A DNA stretch of 64,000 nucleotides from Mesorhabditis belari. Lineage: Eukaryota > Nematoda > Chromadorea > Rhabditida > Rhabditidae. Positions 43,619 through 54,369 of this stretch are shown piece after piece. Where the stretch lies: positions 248,001-312,000 of the forward strand of contig CAUEEP010000901.1 in the NCBI GenBank assembly GCA_958450365.1. Reading direction: 5' to 3'. Each line of letters begins with the position of its first letter. The stretch's first letter is position 1. The notes under the pieces were generated by a model. That model worked only from the letters and a program-made list of their open reading frames with translations. It made no database searches and had not been told where the DNA came from. Position numbers and translations under genes: made by a program.

Positions 43619-44578
43619 TTGGACTCCATGTTGCACGACAACCATCGACAATAACACCCAATTCACAACGCTTCAGGTTTTCAAAATACTAACTCTTGCT
43701 TAAAAATCGAATTTTTTCCAGTTCAAAAGCGGCACTTTTGTAATGATTAAGGGTAAATTTCATATGCCGTATTTTCTCTAATAATAGTCCACCAAGAGCG
43801 TCGCCTAAATTGCTCGAAATCTCGAGAACCGCTTATCAAAACCTATCGATGTGGGGTCGGAAAATGTGGGGGGTAGTCAAAACAGCGCCATAATAGAAAA
43901 CGTTCAAAACAGCGCCGTCAAATTTCTCAAAATCCAAAAAACCAAGCCGGTTCAAGTTTTATACCAAAAAATTCCTTGCGTTCTTAGCTACATGATGGGT
44001 GAAACAGTTTTTTAAAAAAGTTAATATTTCATAGATAAAAAGAGCACTCAAAATGGGTCTCTAAAGATATTCGGTTAACCAACTCAGTATCACATTTTGA
44101 GTGCTCTTTTTATCTATGAAATATTAACTTTTTTCAAAAACTGTTTCACCCATCATGTAGCCAAGAATGCAAGGAATTTTTTTTGATATAAAACTTGAAC
44201 CGGCTTGGTTTTTTGGATTTTGAGAAATTTGACGGCGCTGTTTTGAACGTTTTCTATTATGGCGCTGTTTTGACTACCCCCCGAAAATGTAGCTGACGAT
44301 GAGATCTAGTGGGGGATTAAAGTGTTGAGCTTCTGTGAAAGCTTGGAAACCGTAAAATAGTCACCAACTCGGCTCGCTTGGGTGCACTATTATTAGAGAA
44401 AATACGGTAGATTTTTTTTCTTCTTAACGTCGTGCAAACCTCTTATTCTTTTTCCATTTTTATTTGTTTTTCTAAAATTTAAAAAACTGTCCCAAACATT
44501 TGTAGTTATAAATTATCGTTTTTTGCTTAAAATCTTCACAATTTTTTAGGTCACACCCTACCCGAAGAGCACGATTGA
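43619..44578 (+). CDS. Possible small gene or galectin-like fragment
   Basis: Three short segments join in phase: 43619-43676, 43722-43752, 44550-44578. Together they read (W)TPCCTTTIDNNTQFTTLQ, FKSGTFVMIKG and HTLPEEHD, then a stop. GTFVMIKGHTLPE faintly resembles the first strands of galectin-like domains, but the protein would be far too short and no start codon was found. The intron holds the nested transposons at 43765-44409. If real it is a broken remnant. Chance joining of splice-like signals is an equal possibility. Confidence 0.22.
43765..44409. mobile_element. TGCCGTATTTTCTCTAATAA element, interrupted
   Basis: Left end GCCGTATTTTCTCTAATAAT and right end ATTATTAGAGAAAATACGG are complements. 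The element is split by the foldback at 43868-44282. Relatives lie at 25266-25700 and, as tiny forms, at 31560 and 32036. Confidence 0.8.
43868..44282. mobile_element. hAT-like foldback nested in another element
   Basis: Ends GGGGGGTAGTCAAAACAGCG and complement. GAAAATGT is duplicated on both sides (43860-43867 and 44283-44290). Almost the whole length is paired arm. A related copy is at 51799-52030. Confidence 0.9.
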
Positions 44579-44599
44579 GCCTCCTCTGACACTGGACAG

Positions 44600-45270
44600 T
44601 CAATTTGAATGAGTGTACTTTATGCTCGGGTAAATGCAAGCCTACTGGTTCACCAGCTTTGTCTTTTTCACAATAAATCAGTTTCTTTTTAGCTTAAATG
44701 TTGAAATGTAGACTTTGTAAAGAATATGGCAAAAAGTTTACGCTTACGGCTACAAAGTACAACCAAATTTCGACCAGATCACCAGATTTTTCCTTTTTTC
44801 TCCTTCATTTTTCTTTTCTTTTCTTTTTTTCAACGGGTTTTTTGTGTGAATATTTTGCTATAAATAAATCTTTCAAATTTTTATTTGTTTCTAATGATAA
44901 TCAGGACACGGGGTGAGCTGTGTGTCGAAAGCGTTGTAGACAGAGTCCTGGAAATCCTCGATCTACACCTGTTCACTTTAAAATGCTTAAAAACATTAAG
45001 CTTATAAAAGAATTGAGCTCTAAGAGAACTAAATCTCTTAGAGCTGTTATTGTTATTGTTAGATGTTACATCTAACTGTTATTGTTAGATCAACTTCTTA
45101 GAACAAGTATCTCTATTTTCAACTCAAATAGTGGAACGGAGTGGCATTTTGATTGGCCTTGAATTGACCTTGAATGAAAATGTTTCAAGTCTTTCAAAAG
45201 GCTCAATTCATCAAGACAATCTTTTTAAGCATTAGCAAAGAAGAACAGGAATCTGATAGAAAAGAGTTGA
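44600..45270. repeat. Gene-free; start of a triplicated block
   Basis: AGCTTATAAAAGAATTGAG and AGTGGAACGGAGTGRCATTTTG occur here and again near 45540 and 45866. No coding frame with motifs. Confidence 0.6.
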
Positions 45271-45278
45271 ACAGTTTA

Positions 45279-45382
45279 AAGATTGATGGGCCTTGATTGG
45301 CCTTGATTAGCCTTGATTGGCCTTGATTAGCCTTGATTGGCCTTGATTAGCCTTGATTGGCCTTGATTAGCCTTGATTGGCC
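45279..45382. repeat. 18-bp tandem TTGATTGGCCTTGATTAGCC
   Basis: Alternating CCTTGATTGG and CCTTGATTAG units, about six pairs. Confidence 0.85.
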
Positions 45383-46125
45383 TTCAATGAAAATCTTTCA
45401 AGTCTTTGAAAAGTCTTAAATCATCAATATAGTCTTTTTCAGAATTTCGCTTCAAACTAAGCATTAGTCTGTAATAGTTTTTATCTTTAAGGTCCTTTTT
45501 CCTCACCAATGCCACTTTCAAGATATTGCAGTAATAAGCTTATAAAAGAATTGAGTTCGGACAGTTATGAGAGTCAAAAAAAGCCTAGTACTGTCACTGT
45601 TAGATCAACTCCTTACAAGTATCTCTTTTTAGAACCCAAACGCAAGAACGCAGTGACATTTTGGCTCGGCTCGAAAGAAAATGTTTAAAATCTTCTCAAA
45701 AGGCTCAAATTCATCAATATAGTCTTTTTGAGAACGCTTTTATACATTTCAGACTACATTATTGATATACTAAACAATCAAATAATTTAGTGAATCTTAT
45801 AGAAAAGAGGTGAACAGTTTAAAGATTGATTGAGCTTGATTGGCATTGAATAAAATATTCAAATAGTAGAACGGAGTGATATTTTGATTGGCCTTAAATT
45901 GGCATTGAATAAAATATTTCAAGTCTTTGAAAAGACTCAATTCATCAAGACAATCTTTTTAAGAACCTACCTTCAAAATAAGCGTTAGCTTGAAATAGTT
46001 TTTAACTTTAAAATCTTCTTTCCTCACCAATGCCACCTTCAAGATATTACAGTAGAAAACGCCGGTATTGTAGTTGCAACCATTCGTGAAGACAACCGAA
46101 TAACCTGAGATATATGTGTCATAGG
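45383..46125. repeat. Further copies of the 45-kb duplicated block
   Basis: CCTCACCAATGCCACTTTCA with AAGATATTGCAGTA near 45503 recurs near 46021, and TCATCAAGACAATCTTTTTAAG recurs near 45940. Diverged local duplications without a gene. Confidence 0.6.
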
Positions 46126-46127
46126 CT

Positions 46128-46576
46128 CTAAAATCGATTTGACAAACGCAAATCTATGCTCACTAACTGGCAAACGGGGACTCCATTTGCGATATTTGTG
46201 TTTAAATCGTCTTCACATTTCTGAAAATTCTTTGTATTATTATTACAAGTCACTTTAGATTTAAATTGAAAAAATTTCCTTTCTTTACCTGCAATGTGCC
46301 TGCTTGTTTCTGTTGAACGGCTTTCAAGCAGTAGAACTCGGTGAGGAACACTGAAAAACGGGAATTGATATCATTCTTTGCCTTTGCCAAGTAGAGAACC
46401 GTATTTGAGATTTAAGTTTGATTGTTTAAAGTTCTTCTGGTTTGCATTCTAATGTTCTTCTAATGTTCACAAAGGCCAGTGACCAGTGGAATAGGAACGA
46501 AGAGGAACAAGACAACGAGCAGCTGATGACGAACAGCTTCATCCTCTTTTGGTTTTATCTCTGCTCTAATTGGCAT
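46128..46576 (-). CDS. Small membrane-anchored or secreted protein, unknown family
   Basis: Three exons on the minus strand join in phase: 46471-46576, 46289-46350, 46128-46220, giving 86 aa. After a charged start (MPIRAEIKPKEDEAVRHQ) comes a hydrophobic stretch LLVVLFLFVPIPLVTGLLF that could be a signal anchor or late signal peptide. The rest reads TEFYCLKAVQQKQAGTLQ, then KCEDDLNTNIANGVPVCQLV. Three cysteines sit in a pattern that recalls small nematode secreted families such as DUF19, but the match is too short to name it. Introns are GT-AG with TTTCAG acceptors. The downstream neighbour in reading order is repeat-rich. The start codon is the only in-frame ATG seen in exon 1. Confidence 0.55.
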
Positions 46577-46934
46577 CTTTTTATATGGCTATCAGGTGTT
46601 TAAGTTTAGAATAGAGCTTCTAAAACTGAAGATCCGAAAACTGACAAAAGTCCTATTTTTAAATCAGCACGAGCAAATTTGAAGCGTTTTTTAAGTGATT
46701 TTAAAAATAGAGCCCAAAGAGTTTCAGCGCTCAAAACTAACTACTCATTCTTTCTAAAATTAACTGCTAGCAGTCAGATGATCAAAGATTTAGGCTCGCT
46801 TTCACCACACCACTTAATACCGTGTATTTAAACAGTCTGAGTGTGCTTTGAATCTTTGACTTCTGAAATAATCTTTATTTAAACAGTCTGAGAAGTACAA
46901 AGTCATAAAAGTCCTACAAGAAACTTCAAACAGA

Positions 46935-48285
46935 TCATTGAGCAGTTGCAACAATGATCTGCCGTTCATATCCATTACAAGAAGTTCGTTCAATCATCAG
47001 TAGACTTAGGCTCTTCACGCGGAAATACTCAACACCGGTGGCCTTCCGCTCCGAGACAGAAAACAAGAAACGGTTGCTCATGATCTTCTCTTCGATTGCC
47101 TGAAAAATTATGTAAATAAACTCTTGAGTTTTAAGATTTTATCTTGATTTTACATTTTTCAAGCAAATTTCGATCGATGAAACGAATTCGAGGAAAGGAA
47201 AAAACTGAACTGAATTCATAAGATCGCATTTGCATTCATAGCAGAAAGAATACTAAACACACCTGAAACGAGGACGGATTTCCTTTCATTGGAGGACTCT
47301 CGCCGTCCACTGACTCCAAATTGTTTAGTTTCTTTGAAAAACCGCTCTTTGGATCGATCCACTCGGCGTCATAAACATTTTTGAGGAGATCCGTGAGACT
47401 TAAGTCGCCAATTACAGATTTGGCGACCGAAATTAACAAAATCGCTTCCTCGGATATGGGAATGAAATTCTCATCGTAAACTTTCTGAACAGCTTCCAGA
47501 AATTTCTCTTTCGAGTAGCATCGGAGTGTGTAAAACTGGGGATTCTTTATGGAAAGAGCCGCGAGTGGGAGAGAATCACTGAAATGAAGACACTTGGCTC
47601 GACTGAAAGCTTCCTTTGAGAGTATTTCTCTGTAATCTCTCTCCTTGAGAACAATTTCTTTGCTTATTTTCAATTCTTCTTCGACAGTTGGATGTAGAAA
47701 GTCCTTTAGAAGCTCTTTAGCGCCCATAGCTGCCTTAGAATCTCTTCCACAGACAATCAGCTTGGCCACTAGTTGAAGACTCGAGAGGAGTTGATTCTCT
47801 CTGAAGAGATATTCCATACAGGAAATGTTCTCATCTTTCTTTCTTTCTATTGGAGAAAGCTTGACTCTTAGCAATTTGCATGTGGTGATTTTCGAGAGAA
47901 CCGAGAAAAGAGACCAATCGACCACAAAATCGCTGCTTGATACATGAGCATACCGATCTTTTTTCTTGTTTCGAATGCAGATCCGATTGGGGCCATAAAG
48001 CGATTCCGGAGCGAACCATGAAGAAGTGAGCGATAAAGGTCGGGCCCTTAAGCAGAGGGAATCCCCTAAACCAAAAGAAATTACTACATTACTGTATCGG
48101 TAATGATAATAGTTGATGTCAATCTCGATCTCGTGAATGCGTGAAGGTAGAATTCCTTTTCTCAAATAGAATTGACGGGATCGTTTGTCGATTCGTAATG
48201 CGTTGAATGAGTCCGAGAAATGGACGGATCTCAGCACGGAATCTTGCAAAAGACTGGGCAGAAACGGATAGGGAAACAGTGGCAT
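46935..48285 (-). CDS. Hypothetical protein with possible N-terminal F-box, two exons
   Basis: Exons 47263-48285 and 46935-47099 (minus strand) join in phase, CAG/GCA, giving 395 aa. The first exon alone is an open frame of 341 codons, by far the longest in the window and free of repeats. The N-terminus (FPFLPSLLQDSVLRSVHFSD, then ALRIDKRSRQFYL) has the spacing of an F-box: Leu-Pro, a short helix, then a Leu/Arg-rich helix. If so, the protein could recruit a target to an SCF ubiquitin ligase. No leucine-rich repeats or named F-box-associated domain are evident. The C-terminal exon contains SNRFLFSVSERKATGVEYFR. Reading past the donor would give a hydrophobic tail, which argues for the splice. 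Function otherwise unknown. Confidence 0.75.
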
Positions 48286-48621
48286 TGGAAGTGATCAAAA
48301 GAAATGATGGAAGATCGCTTAATAGAATATGTGAAAAAGGTTTGCCTGTTGTTCGTGAACCCAGGCCGATCGATTCCGGGATGGGTGATCTCTCTCTCTC
48401 TCTCTCTATCTTTCTCTTGGTGATCACTCTATTACATGCCAATTCATTTGCCGACCATCTGCCGTATTTCCTCGTCATTTCTTGATCACTGTGTGTGAGA
48501 GAGTTAAAATCAAAAAATAGTTTAACCTGGTTAACAAAAAACTGAAGGGAAATCAAGAAATCGTTTTGTTATCCAGGTTCTAAAACACTAAAATATTCGA
48601 TTCGGTGCCAAATAAGTTTTA

Positions 48622-49190
48622 TTGAGGTTTTTCTGTTATCCAGCTCCTTTTTTTAACAAGATTTCACTTCTAAAATTTTTACTTAATAGTCTCATCTTGC
48701 ATCAGTCATGGTCTTTGGGGGGTATCACTGCCACAGGCAAGACTCCGCTGGTCTTTGTTCCACAGGGTGTCAAGGTTAATGCCGACAATTCTCTGGATGT
48801 TCTAAAAGCAGATGTTCTTCCTTGGGCAAATCAACATTTTGGAAACCGGTTGTGGACATTTCAACAGGACGGTGCGCCGGCACACAAGGCCAAAAAAGTG
48901 CAAGACTTTTGCCAGCAAAATTTTCCAGATTTAATCTCTTTCAATGAGTGGCCGCCAAGTAGTCCGGATCTTAATCCGATGGATTTTTCTGTTTGGAGTG
49001 TCCTTGAAGCCAAAGAAGTCAAAACCACACCAAAACTGTTGATAGTTTGAAAAAAACGCTCGAAAAGGCTTGAAAAGAGCTGGATGATGCACCTCGCACC
49101 GCACTTTCTCGCCACGGTCGACGCTTTTCCACAACGTTTGGATGCTTGTGTAAAAGCTAATGGAGATCTGTTTGAAAGGAAATAGTTTTT
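48622..49190 (+). pseudogene. Tc1/mariner transposase fragment, DD37D (maT-type)
   Basis: The catalytic half of a DDE transposase. VFGGITATGKTPLVFVPQG and LPWANQHFGNRLWTFQQDGA lead to the second Asp. 37 residues lie between that Asp and the Asp in PDLNPMD, the spacing of the DD37D maT group, and EWPPSSPDLNPMDFSVWSVL is the family's typical segment. After about 49010 the frame breaks: matching C-terminal pieces (TVDSLKKTLEKA, ELDDAPRTALSRH, RLDACVKANGDLFERK) are in different frames, with stops. The N-terminal DNA-binding half is not found upstream, so the copy is truncated and inactive. Confidence 0.88.
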
Positions 49191-49579
49191 ATGAATTTTT
49201 ATGAGACAATAAAAGTTATTTTTAAGAAAAATCTTTGACCTTTTATACAGAGACTTTTGTATATGTAACGGTAATTTTGGCCCACCCTCTATAATAGGTG
49301 TACAATAGTTTTTTAATACTGGAAACGTGACGAAACGTAACGGAATAAAAGACTTTTATTGGTTTGTGAGCACCCGTCTAGTACAAGCTTGTTAGTAAAT
49401 TACTTTTGAGCAAGCAAAACTGATTTTATTGTTAAACTTCTGATCGAACCGCCCTTCAGAGGAGAAAATAAGAAGTGCACTCTTACTATTTTGTAATAAG
49501 GAGGGAGAAAAATAGAGCGAAAAAGTCGCTAGTAGAAATTTTACGGTGATTTAGTCGCGAGAGAAGCTTATGCTTGATG
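49191..49579. other. Unassigned sequence after the transposase remnant
   Basis: ACGGTAATTTTGGCCCACCC near 49269 may be the transposon's right terminus, but no matching left end was found near 48600. Confidence 0.3.
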
Positions 49580-49690
49580 TTAAATCACTTTTGAAGAATC
49601 TCTTGAAGGATTTACGAACGATCTTTTGCTTCTGTTTCTCCCTAGATGACCAGCAAATATCTTCTTAGGATCATCGGTAATCTTTTGGAA
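49580..49690 (-). CDS. Possible orphan terminal exon
   Basis: On the minus strand, after a TTCTTCCACAG acceptor, an open stretch of 36 codons runs to TAA (FQKITDDPKKIFAGHLGRNR, then SKRSFVNPSRDSSKVI). It is basic and has no known motif. No upstream exon could be joined between here and 50116, the end of the next minus-strand gene. It may be a downstream alternative 3' exon or chance. Confidence 0.25.
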   Translation of the reverse strand, partial: FQKITDDPKKIFAGHLGRNRSKRSFVNPSRDSSKVI

Positions 49691-50115
49691 CTGTGGAAGA
49701 AAAAAAAGCCTCAATAGAGCCTCTCAAGCTCACAGAATCGAAGCATCTGCTGAAATCGAAGCACTCACAGAATCAAAGCATCACAAAGTCGATATTCTTT
49801 GTTAGGAGCTAACGTCACGGTGAATCGATAGTATTAAAATGCTCGAAAATCGAAGGGAAAGAGGGGGGAAATATAAAAAAAAAAACCCACCACAAGAGAG
49901 GAGAAAAAATCCCCAAAGAAATTTTTTTACATCATTACACAGTTGTTTCTCGTTAGAATCCCAATTTCAATGGGAATCAAAGGAATTGTGAAAAAATCTC
50001 TTTTATTCTTTCTACTTCACGTAGCTAATGGAGAACATACCAATAAAGGCTTTTGATCTGACAGAACCGGTAAATGTTGTGTATTTTTCTTGTTTTCTAT
50101 AGGTTTTCTTGTCTA
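49691..50115. other. Intergenic, nothing recognised
   Basis: Contains a small GAATCRAAGCA tandem near 49740-49790 and homopolymer A near 49880. Confidence 0.4.
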
Positions 50116-53100
50116 TTAATCCCAAAATGATAAAAACACGACAAATCCAGCTAAATTGAGTGCTTGAAATAAAGCGAAAAAGAGAATGTTCTGATGAAAT
50201 ATTTGGAAAAAGGACGACCGAACGGAGCTCATCATCGACATTTCACTGAACAAAGAGACAAGTAATGTTAAATAAGTAAGTTCAATTAACTCAAACCTCC
50301 CTCCACCCTTTTCCATTGATTTTCCATTCTGTTGCTGCTCCTGCTTTCTCGGATTCGGTAAACAATGAATAGTGATGACGATAGAGGCGATTGAAGTGAT
50401 CCCCACACAGCAAACCACGTAGATTCCTAAAGCCGGCATTTTGGATTGTATCATTTCCTTTTTCAAGGACTTATTAAAAAGAATATACCGTAGAATACTG
50501 TAATAGAGAGCCTAGAGGTGCATACGGTGCATACTAAAAAACTGCTTGAATCGTACCTTTCAGCAAACCCGTACAGTCGCGTAGTCGCAAAAGTTTTTTA
50601 GTATTTCATTTTTTGCAAAGCACCCGTACTTTCAAAAAATGCGTCTTTGGTATCAAAAAATAGCTGAAATTCAGGGCTATTTTTTGATACCTAAGCGCGC
50701 ATTGTAGCATAAACCAGTGTCGAGAAAAACTCGTTCAAAGCTAGACTACGCAACACTTCACTCGCTTCGTCATTATCGTGCGAGAGAAGCCTTTTAAGCG
50801 AGATATCGCAAACTTCTATGCCAGATATCGGGCAGGCGTATGGGCAGCTGATTTTTGCAACATTTTGATCAGCCTAGTCAATTCTACAACTTCTATTTTG
50901 GCATTGGGCAATCAGCGCATTGTAGCATAAACCAGATATCAAAAAATAGCTGAAATTCAGGGCTATTTTTTGATACCTAAGCGCGCATTGTAGCTTAAAC
51001 CATTGTCGAGAAAAACCCGTTCAAAGCTAGACTCCGCAACACTCCGCATCGTCATTATGGGGATGGGGTACTATTTACAGTATTTACGGTATGTTTCTAT
51101 ACCCAGTAGCGGAAAGACGTTTGTTTTCGGAATCGAGTCTGAAAGCATTTCCAAAAGCACCGTCATTGAGACGAGGCTCGTTAGACCGATCGTTAACTAA
51201 ACAAAATTATCCCCTTTTTTTCTGGCTCAATCCATAGGGCCGTGCTGTGCCGTGCCGAATTTTCTTTCAAACGTAACTCAACGGTGCTTATGTTAACTTG
51301 CTCAGCAAAATATCTAGGCTTAAATGCGAATTTGATCTTGCCCGTGTCCTCTTACCTTAACAAGCTGCTCCTTTTTCACGTTCGGCGTCCAAAACATTCC
51401 AACAATTGACAAAGTTGTCAGGATAAAGCACGGCACCGCGAGGACATACACATAAAAGTTGGGGACTCGCTTGATGCTCATCATAAAGGCCACCTGAAAA
51501 CAGCTCTTCACGGTGAAACGAGCTCAGCGTACAAAGTCTATTCCATTTTGAGAAACGCCGAACGTTGTAATGTTCGTCACGTTCCATTCGCCGTTTCCCT
51601 AAAAGAAAACGTGATCGAAGTCGAGCTTTCCGAGCTTTAAAGCTCTCTAGAACATCTTTTCATAGTAAATTGGAAGCATTACAATTATTAATTCACGATG
51701 AGGCTGTTTCTCTGCCCAAATTCTCAAAAATTTATGAAATAGTGCCGCTATTGATCAAAAATTATGAGCCAACGATGGCTCAAATGTATTGCTCAAATGG
51801 GGGGTAGTCAAAACAGCGCCATAATAGAAAACGTTCAAAACAGCGCCGTCAAATTTTTCCCAATCCAGAAAACTAAGCCGGTTCAAGTTTTATATCGAAA
51901 AAATTCCTTGCATTCTTGGCTACATGATGGGTGAAATAGTTTTTAAAAAAAAGTTAATATTTCATAGATAAAAAGAGCGCTCTAAAGTCTCTAATCGGCC
52001 TCTAAAGATATTCAGTTAATCAATTGAGTATCACTCGACTTAATATAATAATGTTAATATAATAACGAACCCAAGAAATGTAGGATTTTGTTAGTAAGGC
52101 TCTGCCTTCCATCGTTTTTGTCATCTTATCAACAACCTGAAACGAGCTAATTTATGAGCTAAAGTCGGAACGGTTTTGAACTGAAAACGGTTTTATTGTC
52201 CATTTCCGCGTAGAATTCCGTAATTTTCTTTTTGTATTTTACACCGTAAGTGACTTTAGACTGTAGTTTGATCGACGGTAGTTTGATCTAAGCCTTTAGG
52301 CGTTTTACAATTACCAAATTCTTCATTGTTCATTTTTTGTAAATTAAATATACAAAAACTCTTTAGTCAAAGCAAACAAAAAGTGACTTTAGTTCACTAG
52401 GAAACTAGAATTTTTGCTGAAATAATTCGAATTCAGAGTCAGGAAACTCATCACTTTTATGAGACAAAAAAAGACCTCAGTGTCAGTGTATTGGTTGAGG
52501 AATGGATCGATGCCGACAGAGAGCGACAGAGACTTGCTAAACTTTAAATTATCAACCCGTTATGCCCCCGATCTCACTCATCAAAAGTCAATGAAATGAT
52601 CGAGATGGCGCAGAGTTGCTTGTCAAATGGAAAGGTGCTGATCTAGGACAAAGACATCATTCTTTTTGTGAAGAGAATCTCACAATGATTGGACAAGCCA
52701 CTTCAGTGTAGTAGAACACCGGTAAGTAGATGGATCCGTTGCTGAATACTTGCGCCGTTCTTGTCGACTCGTCAGCTTTCACCGAGTCGAGAGTTTTCCT
52801 ATACTGTAATACTGTAATACTGTAATTGAACGGCATCTCCTCATCGAGTCGCATAGTCTAACTTCTTTTTAGAAGAAGTCTAGCTTCTTTCTTCCTTTCT
52901 CAGCCCCTAGATTTTTTCCAACTACATTTTTAAGACTAAAAAAAATACTAGATTTCAAGGGCTATCATTTGACACCCAAGCGCGCACTGTAGCATAAAGC
53001 AGCGCGGAGAACGAAGGGTTTAAAGTTAGACTACGCGACGATACGCCGTAAGTATTGGGATGACGTTCTATTACAGTATTTATGGTAGGTGAAGTTTTGT

Positions 53101-53465
53101 ACTAATATAAACTTACCGTAAATATTGTAATAGTACCCAGCTTGGCTTAAAAGCTCAACCTATATAGCTTACCTCAAATCTCAGGTCTCCAGTTGGATTC
53201 GCCGCAAATGGCACCGAATTGTACACTTCAGCAAAGGTATTCTCATGCTTTAAAGAGAAATCTATTAATATTCAATCAAAAAAACAATAAACCTAATCAA
53301 AAACTAATCGAAAACAGATGAAAATCCCCTCGTTACCTTCTCGATTTTCCCTTGAATCACTCCATACTCAGTTTTCGCAAAAGCGAAACTCCCGAAATCG
53401 GGGAAAGTCGGCAAAGCGTTACAATAAGCAATGAATAGAATTGAGATTTGTAATTGCATTTGCAT
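50116..53465 (-). CDS. Nicotinic-like Cys-loop ligand-gated channel subunit, 10 exons
   Basis: A subunit of a pentameric plasma-membrane channel. Minus-strand exons: 53337-53465, 53173-53247, 52684-52857, 52578-52642, 52476-52536, 51533-51598, 51356-51493, 51103-51196, 50297-50426, 50116-50245, all in phase, giving 353 aa. A signal peptide (MQMQLQISILFIAYCNALP) is followed by a short binding domain. The Cys-loop is split by an intron (VFYYTEVACPII / ISTFPFDKQLC) and has 13 residues between cysteines with the FPFD core of nicotinic-type subunits. TM1 includes YVYVLAVPCFILTTLSIVGM, TM2 is LTIGLTSLVSMTVLLEML, TM3 is IYVVCCVGITSIASIVITI and TM4 is ALFQALNLAGFVVFLSF. There is no PAR motif, so an anion pore is unlikely, yet the usual Glu just before TM2 (EK) reads VK. 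The M3-M4 loop is short. At 353 aa it is smaller than most subunits. Part of exon 3 is an ACAGTATT tandem. Confidence 0.88.
50486..51091. mobile_element. Composite MITE, TACCGTAAATACTG family, in channel intron 8
   Basis: Left terminus TACCGTAGAATACTGTAATA and right terminus TTTACAGTATTTACGGTA bound two incomplete cores, each with a TATTTTTTGATACCTAAGCG hairpin. The right end stops about 10 bp from the donor site of the TM2 exon. Confidence 0.75.
51799..52035. mobile_element. One arm of the GGGGGGTAGTC foldback family
   Basis: Begins GGGGGGTAGTCAAAACAGCG and follows the 43868 element for about 230 bp, up to AGTTAATCAATTGAGTATCA. The mirrored half is missing. It lies in a channel intron. Confidence 0.75.
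52870..53145. mobile_element. Degraded MITE pieces, TACCGTAAATACTG family
   Basis: AAGCGCGCACTGTAGCATAA and ATTACAGTATTTATGGTA are right-half pieces (about 52925-53088). TACCGTAAATATTGTAATAG at 53115 is a solo left end. Confidence 0.65.
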
Positions 53466-53818
53466 TAGTCGAATTATAGAATAGAATTATAGAATAGATT
53501 TAGGACTAGAGAGAAGTTTTGCCTAAAAACTTGGGAAACTCGGGGAAAACTCGGAAAATGCCCCCTTTTTGACCGTTCCCCTATGATTTCTCTGAACTCT
53601 CACCCGCCGTTTTCCCTTCTTTTTCTTCTTCAAAAATATAAACCAATTACTGAAGGTCAATCATTTTTACACAAAAAAAATCCCTTTTACCTCGTTTTCC
53701 CTCAAATTTTAGATCCTTAGAGTCCCGCATTTCTTTTTTTTCCTTCTTTTAACTTCAAACCGTTCGACAGAGATTGACGATCAAGATACCATGAATGAGA
53801 CTGTATTTTGTGGTTATC

Positions 53819-53912
53819 AAGATTTATGTTTTCCTGTTTTGCTGTTTTACCCATTTCCAACTACACCTATAGATTTTTTTTGAATTCAAAGTAGAGAATT
53901 GAGTAAAGAAAT
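53819..53912 (+). repeat. Direct repeat left of the SLC35B4-like pseudogene
   Basis: ACACCTATAGATTTTTTTTG, then AATTCAAAGTAGAGAATTGA, matches 54289-54369. Confidence 0.8.
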
Positions 53913-53929
53913 TTGAGCTCAAAGTTGGA

Positions 53930-53966
53930 GCTCAAAGTTGCTCAAAGTTGAGCTCAAAGTTGAGCT
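53930..53966. repeat. Short AGCTCAAAGTTG tandem
   Basis: Three to four units next to the pseudogene. Confidence 0.7.
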
Positions 53967-53974
53967 CAAAGTTG

Positions 53975-54288
53975 GATGCGCTAATGGGAAATGTTTTTCT
54001 AATGGGCGATCTTGTTTTTGCCTGTGAAATGCTTTTACAATATATCTTTTTTTCATTGTTTTAACTTTAGACAAGAAGCCCAAACAGTCCAATTGATCAA
54101 TGTGGCTGGCTTTGGTGCTTGTGCTCTTTATGGCCTCATTTAGACATCGAAATTCTTCACAGTTAAGAATAAAATCCCAATGAGGTGAAAGCAGAAGCCC
54201 TTCTTTCTCATCGACTTCGAAAAAACCTTTAATTTTGAAATGCAACCCCATTTCGGTGCCTATTTCCCTCTAGTGATCCTCTCTTGTT
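53975..54288 (+). pseudogene. Partial SLC35B4-like gene copy (exon 2 and start of exon 3)
   Basis: Matches 58825-59136 of the intact transporter gene on the same strand, introns included. The exon 2 copy is nearly identical (EAQTVQLINVAGFGACALYG), but the Trp codon in LIWTSK has become TAG. The intron between the two exons is kept, so this is a DNA-level duplication and not a retrocopy. The copy ends inside exon 3 at CTCTTGTTTC, where a direct repeat begins. Confidence 0.9.
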
Positions 54289-54369
54289 TCAAGATTTATC
54301 TTTTGCCCATTTCGAACTGCACCTATAGATTTTTTTGAATTCAAAGTAGAGAATTGAGTAAAGAAATTG
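54289..54369 (+). repeat. Direct repeat right of the SLC35B4-like pseudogene
   Basis: Matches 53819-53912 with small indels. Confidence 0.8.

Noticed and set aside
48119..48556. 145-codon minus-strand frame overlapping the two-exon hypothetical gene
   Set aside because: Shares sequence with the 341-codon exon in another frame. The longer frame has the in-phase downstream exon and better composition. A short upstream exon inside this region cannot be excluded.
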